Below are positions 12,021-24,185 of a DNA stretch of 64,000 nucleotides, piece after piece. How positions within the stretch are numbered: position 1 is the stretch's first letter; each line of letters opens with the position of its first letter. Below the pieces are notes generated by a model. The model saw only the letters and a program-made list of their open reading frames with translations, had not been told where the DNA came from and did not search any database. A program made the translations under genes and the position numbers. The stretch covers positions 69,333,440-69,397,439 of the forward strand of contig NC_062232.1 in NCBI RefSeq assembly GCF_902686445.1, given 5' to 3'. This DNA comes from Sciurus carolinensis (Eukaryota; Chordata; Mammalia; Rodentia; Sciuridae).

Positions 12021-12474
12021 TGCCAGAAAGGAGGAATTGGATTTTTTCCTCTTAAACTGCACAATGTCTTTAGGAAAATAAGAAAGTCATGGGTTTGCAG
12101 ATAACTATAAAATATTAGAAAAAACACTGAGAATTATTTGAAAAATTGGGTTTTCCTTTCTGACATACCTTTTCATATGAAGGAGTTTTCACTAGCAGAA
12201 CACCCTTGATATCATTTTAACTCCTTTCCTAAGTTGGAAATAAGAAGATATGAAAGGTGAATTTGGAAACAGAATGTAGTCTTTCACAAACTATCCCTTT
12301 GTTTGCTTTTTCCTTCTGGAAGTGAGCTTTCCTTGACTGGTATGAAGTAATCCATGGACAGATTTTTTTGCCTGTGAAATATGGGATCTACATTAGTTTT
12401 GTTCTGTTGAGTGGGTCTGCCCTGTTATATTGCTCAGAATTAGGAAACTCACTTATCCTTAGTTATGAACTATA

Positions 12475-12612
12475 TTTTTTAGTTGTATATGGACACAACA
12501 CCTTTAATTAATTAATTTATTTATTCATTCATTTTAATGTGTGCTGAGGATCGAACCTGGTGCTTCACACATGCTAGGCAAGTACTGTACCACGAGGTAC
12601 AACTACAGCCCC
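12475..12612 (-). mobile_element. ID SINE (tRNA-derived)
   Basis: Plus strand runs TTTTTTAGTTGTATATGGAC to a TGCTGAGGATCGAACCTGGT box and ends CAGCCCC. On the minus strand this is an ID-family body with A-rich tail. Confidence 0.85.
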
Positions 12613-12684
12613 ATGAATCACATTTCTTGGTAAGGAAGTGGATATCCTAGATTCCCTCTCCCTTTCTTTTTCCCTCTACCTCTC

Positions 12685-12765
12685 GCTCAATGGGGACTCA
12701 CTATGTTGCCTAGGTTTGTCTCAAACTTGTGGATTCAAGTGCTTCTCTGGCCTTAATCCTGCAAG
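12685..12765 (-). mobile_element. B1/7SL-like SINE fragment
   Basis: ACTCACTATGTTGCCTAGG followed by CTCAAACTTGTGGATTCAAG is the antisense of a B1/Alu-type left arm. Only about 80 bases remain. Confidence 0.55.
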
Positions 12766-13279
12766 TTTATTTCTCAATTGATTGAAAATTCAGTTGGAGA
12801 AAATGAATATTAATTTTTAAAATTCTTTAAACCCCAAACAAGCTTATGATGTATTTATTGGATGCCAAAATAACTATTTCCTAAATGGTAAATATACAAT
12901 AGGCATGTCAGCCTATTCATTGCTTTGTTGTACCTCCAAAGCAGTTCCCACACTTTTATATTTACACTCTTTTTCTTTAACTTTGTGTGATTACAAATGG
13001 AAATTAACCATTGGGAGACAAAAAGGTTCAGTTCATGTTTATCTTCACCGTATATGTAATCATTCTAATTAAGTACCTTGTCAGTGTTTAATTTTATTGG
13101 TGAAGCTTGCGTTTTGATTGTCTTTGGCAGGAGCTGGAAATAACTCTATCCCACACTTTGATTTTTATCAATACCTTCATGAAAACCAATATCTGTTATA
13201 AAGCATTGCTTACAAGAGATGACTGAACTTTGGGCATCTGATTCACTTATTAATATACCCACAGAAATAGTCACAAACA
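12766..13279. other. No gene recognised
   Basis: No repeat or protein-like frame seen. Confidence 0.35.
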
Positions 13280-13472
13280 CTGAGGACTGTGGTGCATACC
13301 TGTAATCCTTGTAGCATGGGAGGCTGAGGCAGGAGGATAGAGCGTTCAAAGCCAGCCTCAGCAACTTAGCGAGGCCCTAAGCAACTCAGTGAGACCCTGT
13401 CTCTAAATAAAATATAAAAAAGTGCTGGGGATGCGACTCACTGGTTAAGTCCCCCCTGGGTAGACTAGATAC
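13280..13472 (+). mobile_element. B1-dID SINE
   Basis: B1 part (GGGAGGCTGAGGCAGGAGGA), linker (TCTCTAAATAAAATATAAAA) and ID part (GGGGATGCGACTCACTGGTT) are all visible. The usual second tRNA box is disrupted after CCCCCCTGGGT. Confidence 0.85.
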
Positions 13473-13569
13473 CATCTCCACACACCTCATCTCAAACTGA
13501 GTTCAGAAAAACAAAACAAAACAAATCACAAAACAGGAGAAAAGAGAAAGGATAAAATCATTACTATTC

Positions 13570-15650
13570 CATCATGTTTCAGATTTGGTAATTCACATTT
13601 TATATTTGTAAATTTCAGCCAACATTCATCTTGAGAGATGAGTTTTTCAAAATATCCTATTGTTATTATTTGTAATATATGTAGAATCTATAGCAACATC
13701 TTGTGTATTGTGATTGTTTTTGTCATCCCTGGAATTACTATGTAGGCCTTATTTCTTATATTTTTAATCAATCTTGCCAGAAATTTATTAACTTTTTAAT
13801 CTCAAAGAACAAACTTTGTCTTTATTGTTGTTCACTCATTTATTTTACTATAAACTAATTTTTATTTTTATTTTCATCTTCTCATTTGTCCATGTTTCTT
13901 TGTATTCCCTAGATAAACTTTTTCTAGGTTCTACAGACTAAGGTTTGGTTCACTATCTTTCAACCTTCTTTCCTAATTATATGATTTTAGGTTTATAAAT
14001 ATTCTTCTAAGTACACATTTAGTTCTACAGGTGTGTCCTAATCAATAAGGACACATTCTGAGAAATATATCATTAGACTATTTTGTCAATGTTCAGACAC
14101 CATGTAGTTTGCTACATAAACCTAGATGATATAGGTTAATTATTTGATATGGCTCCTTGATGCAATCAAAAGATGCAGCAAATGAAGCTGCTGTGAACAT
14201 AATATGGAATAATGATTTAGAGTAGACATTTTTAATAGGAGTATACTTTAAATGTATAATAAATACATAAACCAGTAACAGTCATTCATCATCATTATTG
14301 AATATATATACATACTATACATATATATGTGTACATATATGTATGTATATATGTACATATATAAATGTGTTACCTACATTTCAGTTTTGGTTGAAAATAT
14401 TTACTACTTTTCATTTTGATATATTCCTTAACTCATTTCTTTATTTGGAAGTGTATTTCTTATTTCAAGTATCTGTGGTTTTCTATTTATCATTGTATTA
14501 TTGACTTTTAAAATCATACTGTGTTCAGATATGTCCTTGAAATTTGCTTAGACTTGCTTTATGCTTAACTATATGAAGAATTTTTATAAATGTTTTGTGC
14601 CTTCTTGGAAGTATGTGCATATTGGGACTTTTTGGTATAGTTGTTTCTTTAGGTAAATTACATCAAGCTTCTTAACCATGTTTATACATTCAATTTTTGT
14701 CTGTTGGATCACTTTTTATAAGGATGTCAATTTACTTTAGAATTTATACCTTTTCCTTTATAGTTCTTTATATTTTTTCCTGTGTACATTTTGAAGCAGT
14801 TTTATGAAGTCCACTGAAACTAGGAATGATATGTCTACATGTTAGTTTACCCCTTTATTGTAGGCAATTTTCCCTAAATGTTATGTGTAATTAATTTGGG
14901 TTAAATACTTGCTTTCTATTATCAAAGGACATATTTTATAATATTTGTAAGTGCATACTTTGAATATAACGCCTAGCTCTTTTTTCACAAATTTTATGTA
15001 TTTCAATGTAAAAATGTGCATTTCATACACAGATTTTGAGTTGAGTTTTTGCAACATTTTCTTTCAAATGAAGTACTTGGATTTAAAACCTTTCATCCTA
15101 GCAGGGCACAGTAGCAGACACCTGTAATCCCAATGGCTCAGGAAGCTGAGGTATGATGATCAAGGGCATCCTCAGCAATTTAGACAAACCCTAAACAACT
15201 TAGTGAGATCCTGTCTCAAACTAAAAAATAAAAAATACTGAGGATGAGGCTCAGTGGTTAGGCACTCCTGGATGCAATCACTAGTAACAAACAACAACAA
15301 CAAAATCCTATTTTATGTTATTTCTCCTACTTCTTAGTTTTTATTTTTTCCTTCTTTTTTGTTTCAGTTGAATTGCTTTGTTTTATCATTTCATCTCCCT
15401 GTAAGTATTTTGGGAAATACATTATTTGTTTCTTTTTCTTTTCTCCTTGTGGAACTTACATCCAAAGTGACTTGTTAAAGTGAAATAGTAAGAATACTTT
15501 AGTATGTCCTTAATAATATGAGATACTTAGGATTCAATTCAATGATCTTTTTACTTTTATGCTATTACTGTCTTGTGTCTTAATTCTATTCATGATTTAT
15601 TTATTTAAAATAGTATCATCATTATTTGATCCAACCAATATTCAGTTGAA
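13570..15650 (-). mobile_element. Decayed L1 (ORF2 region), split by a SINE
   Basis: Antisense phrases of L1 ORF2 recur in order: an AATCTTGCCAGAAATTTATT box, a TTGTCTGTTGGATCACTTTT box and a TTTATGAAGTCCACTGAAAC box. No frame survives. An AT/TATACA-rich tract lies at 14301-14366. The SINE at 15100-15305 interrupts it; the right limit is approximate. Confidence 0.55.
15100..15305 (+). mobile_element. B1-dID SINE
   Basis: B1-like left arm (CAGACACCTGTAATCCCAAT), linker (AAAAAATAAAAAATACTGAG) and ID-like right arm (GGCTCAGTGGTTAGGCACTC), ending in a CAACAACAACAA tail. Confidence 0.85.
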
Positions 15651-16274
15651 TTTGCCCATGTCTTAGGACAAGTTTCTCAAAAGCAACCTTTTAAATGAAT
15701 ATTCTAGTACAGATGATTTATTAAGGATATGCACTCAGTAGAAATCACAGTAAAGTGTAATAAGTCAAGCAAAGTTATATTTTCCATTGAAGTCCTAGCT
15801 ATAACCACATCCTATAGGTGAGTTTTTAAGTATTTTTGTATGTATTAGTGGATATTCTCCTATTTTGTCATAAGTGAAAGTAAGGGAGCTGGGCTTTCAT
15901 ATCCCTGCATCGACTTTTTCCCATTACATAACACAGCCTGGTTTATATCACAGTTTTTGAAATGAATGATTAGACAAAAGAAAAAATGCTTATTCTGACC
16001 CACACCATTTTTGAACCATTGTAGATATTTAAAAACTCAATCTCATTTCCTCTTTTGTCATATGAGTTACACTCCTATATGCAAAAGACTTTTCTTATTT
16101 TTTATTGGAACCTCCTTATAATCATGTTTTATCTTAGAAATTTTCTTTAGTCTCTTTATTAAGACACTCAATATGAGAATTATCAGGGTTTGAGACAAAT
16201 TATTCAAAGTTTTGCTTCTTTTTTACACTAATCTATTTAAATTCTTATTGACAAGAATTTTTGCTTTTTTTGCA
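15651..16274. other. No gene recognised
   Basis: AT-rich sequence between L1 remnants; nothing further identified. Confidence 0.3.
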
Positions 16275-17014
16275 ATTTTATTAGCATATTATAATTATAA
16301 ATAATGATGAGGTTCTTTATATGTATTCATAAATGTGTGTAACTATTCTTTCTGTTTCCATCCTCAGAATTACTCCCCTTTTTTCTCCCCCATCCTCCCC
16401 TGATTCCATTCTTCTACTCTATTGATCTTACTTCTACTAATTTATGCTTTTAATTGGTGCATTATAGTTACAGGTAAAAGTGGAATTCATTGTGATATAC
16501 TCATCCATGCACATATCATAGTTTGATCAATTTGATTCCACAGTCTCTCCCATTTCCCATCCTTTCTGCCTCTCCCTTGATTCCCTTTCTCTACTAGTCT
16601 TCTGTCTTCTGATTTCACAAGATCTACTTTAAAAGAAATTTTATTTCTTCCTTCCACATATGAGAGAAAACATTTAACCCTTGGCTTTTTGAGTCTGGCT
16701 TATTTCACTTAGCATGGTAGTTTTCACTTCTGTCCATTTACCAGCAAATGCCATAATTTCATTTTCTTTATGCCTGACTAAAACTCCACTGTGTGTATAT
16801 GTACACACCACACTTTCATTTTTCATTCTCCAACTGAAGAACACCTAGGCTGATTCAATAATTGGCTACTAAGAATTGTGCTATGCTTCTATAAACACAA
16901 GTAGGCATGGATTGCTATAGTATGATTTTTAGTTCTTTCCAATAAATACCAAGCAGTAGGATAACTGAGTCATGTGGCGGTTCCATTCCTAGTCGTCTGA
17001 TTGCATTTTAAAAA

Positions 17015-17220
17015 TTTATTTCTTTCATTCATTGTACTGAGGATTGAATCCAGGGGCATTCTATCACTGAGTTAGAGCCCCAGCCCTTTTTATTTTTTTA
17101 TTTATTTACTTATTTATTTAGAGACAGAGTATCACTAAGTGGCCCAGAATGACTTCAAACTTTTAATCCTCTTGTCTCAGTCTACAAAGTTGCTGGTATT
17201 AATGCCCTGCCCATTCCTGG
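17015..17220 (-). mobile_element. B1-dID SINE
   Basis: Antisense ID part (TGTACTGAGGATTGAATCCA, TCACTGAGTTAGAGCCCCAG), a TTTA-rich linker, then antisense B1. It interrupts the L1. Confidence 0.8.
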
Positions 17221-17383
17221 TCTTTAGAGGAATCTCTGTACTTCTTTTCAGAGTGGTATTACTAATTTTTAGTCCCACCAACAATGCATGAGTGCACCTT
17301 TTCTGCATCTCCTCACCTACATTTATTGTTTTTTGTATTCTTAATAATTGCTATTCCAACTAGAGTGAGATAAAATCCCAAGA

Positions 17384-17834
17384 TGTTGGGACTAATGACA
17401 CGTTAACTAACTCAGGTTGACTCCTTACTCCCTGGCGAGTGAGCAAGATCAAGGCTCAAAGGTGGTTTCAAAGGTTAATGACGATAAATCGGGCCACTGT
17501 TAGGGATTGGTTAACAACAGTTCTGCTAACGTGATCAGCTTGTGCTTGCCATATAGTCCTATGGGACTCTCGCCTGCATGAATCCTCCGTGCCTTGCTGA
17601 CCTTTAAACTGATTGGTTTCCACCTAGCCCCCACCCTACATAAAAGCCATGTGACTTCCTCAATAAACAAGTTCCTGCTGTGACTGGTCTCCCTGACACG
17701 TCTGATTGTCCTCCGTCTGGAGTGCTGGGAACTGGCGGTCAGTTGGCCCTACCTATCCTGGTCTGACCTTGTTGGTGAGTGCTCCCTTCCCTTGTTGCTG
17801 GTGGAGAAGAGCAAGGGGGCTTAAGACCCCGACA
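17384..17834 (+). mobile_element. Solo LTR (6-bp duplication) inside L1
   Basis: Starts TGTTGGGACTAATG and ends GACCCCGACA. CCAAGA (17378-17383) and CCAAGG (17835-17840) flank it, and the L1 reads through directly when it is removed. TATA-like TACATAAAAG lies at about 17638 and AATAAA at about 17662. The 6-bp duplication suggests an ERV2 (class II) element, but its sequence is unlike the 23.7-kb provirus LTR. Confidence 0.8.
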
Positions 17835-18171
17835 CCAAGGTAGTTTTAATTTGCATTTCCATGATTGTTAAGGATGGTGAACTTCTTTCTTCCCTGTATT
17901 TGTTGATAATTTTCATTTCTTTTTTAGAGAAATATCTGTTTAGGTCATTTGTCCACTTATTGATTGGCTATATTTTGGTATTATTTTAAATTCTTCATAT
18001 GTTCTGAATATTAATCTCCTATTAGAAGAGTACTTGGCAAAGATGTTTACTCATTCCCTAGGTTATCTGTTTACACTCTAAATTACTTCTTTTGCTATAC
18101 AGGGACTTTTTAATTTAAATCTACCCCACTTATTAATACTTGGTTTTATTTGCTGAGCTTTACGGGTCCTT

Positions 18172-18762
18172 TTTTAAAAATATGTTCTTTTTAGTTATAC
18201 ATGACAGTAGAATGTATGTTGGCCTATTATACATACATGGAGAATAACTTTTTCTAATTAGGATCCCATTTTTAAGGTTGTATGTGACACAGAGCTACCC
18301 TGGTTATGTCTTCAAAGTTATGGAAAGTTATGTATGATTAATTCTACTGTCTATCCTATTCTCCTCACCCTCCCTTCCATTTGTTTCCCTTTGTCTACTC
18401 AAATGCACTTCTGTTCTTCCCCTCCCCAACTTCCTTTGTTGTGAGTTAGCATCTATGCATCAGAGTCCTTCGGTTTTCTTGGAATTGGCTTATTTCACTT
18501 AGTTTAATATTCTCCCATTCTATCCATTTACCAGCAAATGCCATGATTTCATTCTTCTTTATGGCTGAGTAATATTCCATTGAGTATACATACCACATTT
18601 TCTTTATCCATTCATCCATCAAAGAACACCTAGGTTGTTTCCATAGCTTGACTATTGTGAATTGAGCTACTGTAAACATTGATGTGGCTATGTCACTGTG
18701 CTATGCTGATTTTTAACCACTTGACCCAGTTATCCCACTCCTTGGTCTATACCCAGGATTCT
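18172..18762 (-). mobile_element. Second L1 nested in the first, with 5' inversion
   Basis: A 5'-truncated L1 whose 3' UTR starts at about 18172 and whose ORF2 tail is readable on the minus strand at 18446-18679 (YSMEYYSAIKKNEIMAFAGK). At about 18713 the strand flips: TTGACCCAGTTATCCCACTC is L1 ORF2 in plus sense to about 18757. This is the 5' inversion that twin priming produces. Host L1 resumes at about 18763 (GAGATCAGTGCCTGCACCAA). Confidence 0.75.
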
Positions 18763-20342
18763 TTTTAAGGAGATCAGTGCCTGCACCAATATGTTGGAAT
18801 GCTGACCCTATGTTTTCTTCTAGCGGTTGCAGTGTTTCTTATCTAATTCCAAGGTCTTTGATTCTCTTTGAGATGATTTTGGGACAGGGAAAGAGAAAGG
18901 GATCTATTTTCATTATTCTACTTATGGATATCTACTTTTCCTAGTATCTTTTGTTAAAATATATATATTTTTTTCTCCAAGATATATTTTCCCACCTTTG
19001 TCAAGAATCAAATGGCTATGTATGTGATTTTTTTCTCTATGTCTTTTACTCTATACTCTTGGTCTTCATTTGTTTTTTTTTCAATTCAATTCTGTTTTTC
19101 ATACTATAGCTCTGTAGGATAATTTGAGATCCAGTATTGTGATGAGACTGAAATCACTCTTATTGCTGAATATTGTTTTAGCGATTCTGGGTCTTTTATT
19201 CTTCTATATGTATTTTAAGACCGTTTTCCTTAGTCCCATGAAAAACATCAATGGTATTTGGATAGGAATTAGATTGAATTTGTAATTCAATGTTTTTCGT
19301 AATATGGCCATGTTGACACTATTAATTCTGGTCTTTCCAGGAACATGAGGGATCTTCTGAGGTAATTTTCAATTTTTCTTCAGAGTTCAAAAAATTTAAT
19401 TGTAGAGGTTTTTCATCTCCTTAGTTAGATTTATTCACAGGTATTTTTTAAGGTTATTGTGAATGGAATTGTTTTCCTGATTTTTTTTCTCAGCAGATTC
19501 ATTGTTGGAGTATAGGAAAGCCATTGATTGTTCTTGATATTCTATGCTGCTACCTTGCTGAATTTGTTTATCAGCTTTAGAAGTTTTCTGGTGAAATTTA
19601 TTGGGTTTTCTCATTATATGATCATGTAATCAAAAAAGAGATCATTTGACTTCTTATTTTCCTATTCATATTACCTTAATTTTCTTATTTTTCCTCTGAC
19701 TGGATTTTCAAGAAATATATTGAATAGGAGTGGGGAAAATGCACATTCTTGTCTTGTACCTAATTTTAGAATAAATTCTTTCAGATTTTCTCCATTTAGT
19801 GTGATGTTGGATTTGAATTTGTTATACATAGGTTTTATGATATTGAGAAGTGTTCCTTATATCTGTACTTTCTTCGGTAATTTTTACATGAATGGATGCT
19901 GAATTTTTTCAACAGGTTTTTCTATTATCTGTTGAGATGATCGTATGATTTCTGTCCTTAATTCTATATTTATATATATATATATGCTTTCATTGAACTA
20001 GCTTCATCTCTGAAATGTAACCAACCTGATCATGATGTGTATTCTTAAAGTGTTTTTCAATGCAAATTGCTAATATTTTATTAAGTAATTTTGCATCTGT
20101 GTTCATCAGTAGTTTCTGATTTTATCTTGTTATTGATTTCTAATTTCATTCCATTATGATCTGATAAGATACAAAGATATATCCAATATTTTAATTTGCT
20201 AATACTAGCCTTGTATCCTGAAATTTGGTCTATTTTGGAAAAGTTTTCATGTACAGCTGAGAAGAAAGTGATGTTGGTTATTGATGGATGAAAAATTCTA
20301 TATGTTTCTCCAGTCTATTTTCTTAATGGTATTTTAAAATAT

Positions 20343-20503
20343 ATTTTTAGTTGTCAGTGGACCTTTATTTTATGTATTTATTTATTTATTTATTTATTTA
20401 TTCATTCATTCATTCATTCATTCATATGAAGTTCTGAGAATCAAACTCAGTGCCTCATACATGATAGGCAAACATTCTACCACTGAGCTATAACCCCAAC
20501 CCC
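20343..20503 (-). mobile_element. ID SINE with expanded TTTA/TTCA tail
   Basis: Antisense ID body (AATCAAACTCAGTGCCTCAT, CACTGAGCTATAACCCCAAC). The tail holds a (TTTA)n(TTCA)n microsatellite at 20369-20424. Confidence 0.85.
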
Positions 20504-21377
20504 TTAGTAGTATTTTCAGGTCTATCTGAAGAGTCTTTACCTAGTTTATGGTTGGATGACTTATCTGTTGGTGAGGGAGATATGTTGAAATCAACTAGTA
20601 ATGTGGTATTGGGGTCTAGTTGAATCTTCATATTAGTAATATGTGTTTTATGTAGGTGCACCAACATTTCAGTCACAATTATTTATAATCATTGTATATC
20701 ATTGTTGAATAGTTCCCTAAATCAGTAAGAGACCTTCTTTGTTTCTTCTGATTAATTTTGGCTTAAAGTCTTTTTTTTCAAATATGAGAGTAGGTACTTC
20801 TTGTTCATATTTTCCATTTGCATGATATGTCTTTGTCTATCCTTCCACTTTATACCTGTAAAGTGAGTCTTTGGCAAACAACATTGGTTGGTTCCCATTT
20901 TTTCATCCACTCTGATAGTCTATTTCTTTTAATTAAATAGTTGGCATTTATATTCAATGTTACTATAGTAAGGTAATCTTTATTTCTCTTAGATTGATTT
21001 ATTTCTAAAGTTTAATTCAAACATGATTGTGTTTTACTTGGCTCTTCTTCTATTGAGGTTCACCTATTCTTTGAGTGTCACCCCCCACTGCATGTCATAT
21101 TTCTGCAAATATGGCATTGCAGTCATCAATTATTTTAGTTTCTGTTCATTTAGGAAGACTGAATTCATTTTCAATTCTAAAGGAAAGTTTTCCTGGATAT
21201 AGCAAACTTGGTTGGCATCCATTGTCTTTCAGGGCTTGGACTCATAAATTCCTCCTGTCTTAGAGTCTGGGCTGAAAGACGATCAGAAAGACTACTGGCT
21301 TACATTTAAATGTGTATGGCATTTTACCCTCATGTTTTAAAAACTTTTATCTTCGTTGTCTAGATGAGATGTTTTTA

Positions 21378-21513
21378 AATTTTTTTTTAGTTATAGATGG
21401 ACACAATACCTTTATTTTAGACATTTTTGTGTGGTGCTGAGGATCAAACCCAGTGCCTCACATGTGCTAGATATGGTAGGCAAGCTCTCTACCACTGAGC
21501 TATAACCCCAGAC
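21378..21513 (-). mobile_element. ID SINE
   Basis: TTAGTTATAGATGGACACAA tail junction, then GGTGCTGAGGATCAAACCCA and a CACTGAGCTATAACCCCAGA end. A short internal repeat (GCTAGATATGGTAGGCAAGC) marks a small insertion. Confidence 0.85.
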
Positions 21514-22300
21514 CTATATGAGACATTTTAATTATAATGTGTCTTAAATGGGATCATTTTTTATCTTATTATTTAGTGTTCTTAATGTCTCCTGCATTTG
21601 GATTTCCGTAGCATTCCCAAGATTTAAAAAAGTTTCTGATAATTCACTGAGAGATTCTGTATTTCTCTAGTTTGTATTTGATGCCTTTTTCTCAATGATT
21701 CTTTTTGGTTTTTTTAATGTTATTGCATATTTCTTGTATATTCTGGTCATGTTCTTTTATTATCTTTTCTTTATTGCTGACTGTGTTTTCAAGGTTATAT
21801 ACCTCCTCTTCATAACATGAAAACGTACCTTCTACATGAACTAAACTATTGATAACTCTTTTAACTGAATTTTAACTTCATTTATTTAGTATTTAATTTC
21901 CAGGATTTCTGTTTGGTTCTTTTTCATAATTGTTGTATATTAATTGAAATGTTCTTTCACTTCCTATATTCTCTCATAGTTTTTTCCTTAAATCTTCTTT
22001 TAGTTCATTGTACTTTCTGTGTACTTTCTAAATTCTTTATCTGCTATTTCCTCCATTTGTAGTGTTAATGGGATCAATTGTTGGACTGTTGTAGGCTCCT
22101 TGGAGTGACTTCTTCTCTTAGTTTTTCATATTGTTTGCATTTCTATTCATCTTCTAGAATGATTATCTCTTCTACTTTTATGCAATTGACTTTTTAGTGA
22201 GTTTCTTTCTTTTTCCTAAGTTTCCCAGGCTTGGCAACTACTTAAGTGTCAATACTCTCACTCAACATGTATCTACTAGTAAGCCAGCATCTCTTTTAGA

Positions 22301-22816
22301 GAAGATGTTAACTGGAATCATTTCAGAACAAATCCATTAACTGATGAATCTTAAGGAGAAAAACTTACTGAAAATATTCCCAACAAGTCTTCTGATTCAT
22401 GTAATGTTCTTTAATGGGTTGAGAAGTTAGGCATTAAAGAGAGTGAAATTATTATTAAAATGTATAAGAGTGGAAAAGGAAAATAACATAGAGGTGAAAA
22501 GTGAATAAAATAAAGTAATACAAGCTAAGATTAAAAATAAGAAAAAATGTAGGGAGTGACACAGTATCTAGTTTTGAAAGAAGAAAGGAAGTATAAACTT
22601 TTAACTTAAGGTAGGAAAAGAAAGATGGAAAGAATAATTCCAATGAATGCTTTAAAGTATTAGAAGAAATAAAATTGGCTGAGTTGAGTACCACGATATT
22701 GAATAATATGGGCCCACATAATCAATTCCACATGGAAAATAATAAAATAATAATTATGAAATCAAACTGACATTATAGCTATTTTTGATATTCCATGCTG
22801 AGTTATTTCAAGTGGG

Positions 22817-22820
<4 letters not shown>
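22301..22820. other. No gene recognised
   Basis: A/G-rich sequence, possibly the 5' region of the neighbouring L1. The 79-codon minus frame here is low complexity (Phe/Leu/Ser rich). Confidence 0.35.
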
Positions 22821-22853
<33 letters not shown>

Positions 22854-23042
22854 GTACCTGTGATTGAATCTAGAGGTTTTGAACCACTGAGCCACATTCC
22901 CCCCTTTTTTATATTTTATTTAGAGATAGTCTTGCTGAGTTGCTAAGTGTCTCACCAAGTTGCTGAGGCTTGCTTTGAACTCACGATCTTCCTGCCTTAG
23001 TCTCCCGAGTCACTGGGATTATAGGCGTGTGCCACCTCACCC
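22821..23042 (-). mobile_element. B1-dID SINE with 32-T (poly-A) tail
   Basis: The pure T32 tract (22821-22852) is the antisense A tail, then the ID part and the B1 part (TCCCGAGTCACTGGGATTAT). The long uninterrupted tail suggests a comparatively recent insertion. Confidence 0.9.
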
Positions 23043-23045
23043 ATT

Positions 23046-23122
23046 GAGGTGCTGGGGATTGAAACCAGGGCGTTGTACTTGCAAGGCAAGCACTCTACCA
23101 ACTGAGCTATCTCTCCAGCCCC
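23046..23122 (-). mobile_element. Compact tRNA-like ID copy
   Basis: Read on the minus strand it starts GGGGCTGGAGAGATAGCTCA, has an A box (TAGCTCAGTTGGTAGAGTGC) and a B box (GGTTTCAATCCCCAG), and ends about 77 bases later. Both Pol III box regions are present. It abuts the B1-dID SINE with almost no spacer and has no clear A tail of its own. A true tRNA is unlikely because the anticodon stem does not pair well. Confidence 0.65.
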
Positions 23123-23666
23123 GTTTGGGAGATTTCTTACTGAGTGTTTCTGATTTGGATTTCATGAGGATTTGAACCCTTAAGAAAATACCCATTTCTC
23201 TGCTTTGCTTCTAAGTTTTCCAGGTTGTTGAGGTGGTGATCACAATAGCACAACTGTGATACAATTCTTGGAGTCTCTCTATAATCTTAGATGTGTGTCC
23301 TGATACCTGCTAACTATCACAAGAGACAGTCCCTAATTGTCTGTGACTTAGCAGTTAGATATTACTCAATTAGGTGATACGTTCTTGTTTGCCCTCCTGA
23401 AGAAAAGCTCCATTTACTCAGAGCTGTGAATTCTAGTAGGCTCCCCCTTGTACATTTCAGAATGTATGGCATGTGGTAGAATAAGGTAGAAGTATGGTAG
23501 TCTGGGTAATGCAGTGCTTGGAGATGAATGACTATTACCTGCTCTGAAGTGCACAAATCACATTTCAGTGGGTAATATTTCAGCCCACTGAATAGTGTCA
23601 GGTATCTGTGGAACACTCCTGATTAAGCCCCTTTGTGTGTTTTCGAGTGGTGCAGGCAAAAGGTTC
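23123..23666. other. No gene recognised (provirus left flank)
   Basis: Continuous with 29413 onward before the provirus inserted. No repeat family or protein-like frame identified; possibly ancient L1 or HAL1 5' sequence. Confidence 0.35.
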
Positions 23667-23672
23667 TTCACT
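23667..23672. repeat. Target-site duplication, left copy (TTCACT)
   Basis: TTCACT lies immediately left of the LTR and again at 29407-29412. A 6-bp duplication is typical of betaretrovirus-like ERV2 insertions. Confidence 0.95.
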
Positions 23673-24064
23673 TGTCCGGCCCGCGGGACATCAAAGCAGG
23701 ACAGCAAACCTAAGAGAGAAGAAATGAAGGGACAAGAGACACAGGGAGTGACAGCAAGACAGGAATTCTGATCAAGCTGCAAATTTTTATTGTTCTCATG
23801 GGTATTTATGCTGAGGGAATGAAGAGTATGACGAGGTGCAGGCTGGTTGGCTGTGTTCTTCTATTGGGCTCCTAATAGGGTGCAAGTTCGCACTGGCGGG
23901 AAGGTGAGGTTCGCGCCGGTGGGAAGGTGAAGTCCCGGAAGAGAAGCCGTGGGCACCATAGGCGCCATACTGTCAGAATTATCAGCCAGGAGTGGGGGAG
24001 GGGCGCTGCTGCTTATTGTAAAGGTCAGAATGTTCTCAGAATGAGAACTTCTTGGTCCCTGACA
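23673..24064 (-). mobile_element. 3' LTR of the provirus
   Basis: 392 bases; minus-strand copy begins TGTCAGGGACCAAGAAG and ends GGACA. AATAAAAATTTGCAG (minus strand, near 23789) is the probable polyadenylation signal. It has lost one base near its right-hand terminus (TGTCCGG where the other copy has TGTCCTGG). Confidence 0.95.
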
Positions 24065-24078
24065 TTTCCCCCTTTCTT
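24065..24078 (-). other. Polypurine tract
   Basis: Minus strand reads AAGAAAGGGGGAAA immediately before the 3' LTR, the expected plus-strand primer of reverse transcription. Confidence 0.9.
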
Positions 24079-24185
24079 ATATAAAATTATTGACCATTTT
24101 TCAATAGCCATATTTTAAGGGGGTGATAGAGGTTATGTGGCGAGGCGGGTGTGTGGCTTGCTTGAACAGGTACAGAGCTGGAGTG

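Larger units (their letters stand above)
16275..22300 (-). mobile_element. Long decayed L1 with nested insertions
   Basis: The 3' UTR lies at the left (16275-16650) and ORF2 runs rightwards: the tail box (CACTTAGCATGGTAGTTTTC, CCATTTACCAGCAAATGCC) at about 16700, central ORF2 at about 18780-20330, and more 5' L1-like (ORF2 start/ORF1) sequence to about 22300. Insertions inside it are a B1-dID SINE (17015-17220), a solo LTR (17384-17834), a second L1 (18172-18762) and two ID SINEs (20343-20503, 21378-21513). L1 sequence resumes cleanly after each. No open frame over about 80 codons remains. The right limit is approximate, and part may be a HAL1-type element. Confidence 0.65.

Noticed and set aside
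20369..20424. A CRISPR-like or regulatory tandem array
   Set aside because: It is a simple (TTTA)n(TTCA)n expansion in the tail of an ID SINE.
23046..23122. A genuine tRNA gene
   Set aside because: The tRNA-like boxes are present, but the anticodon stem pairs poorly and the sequence matches the ID SINE pattern.
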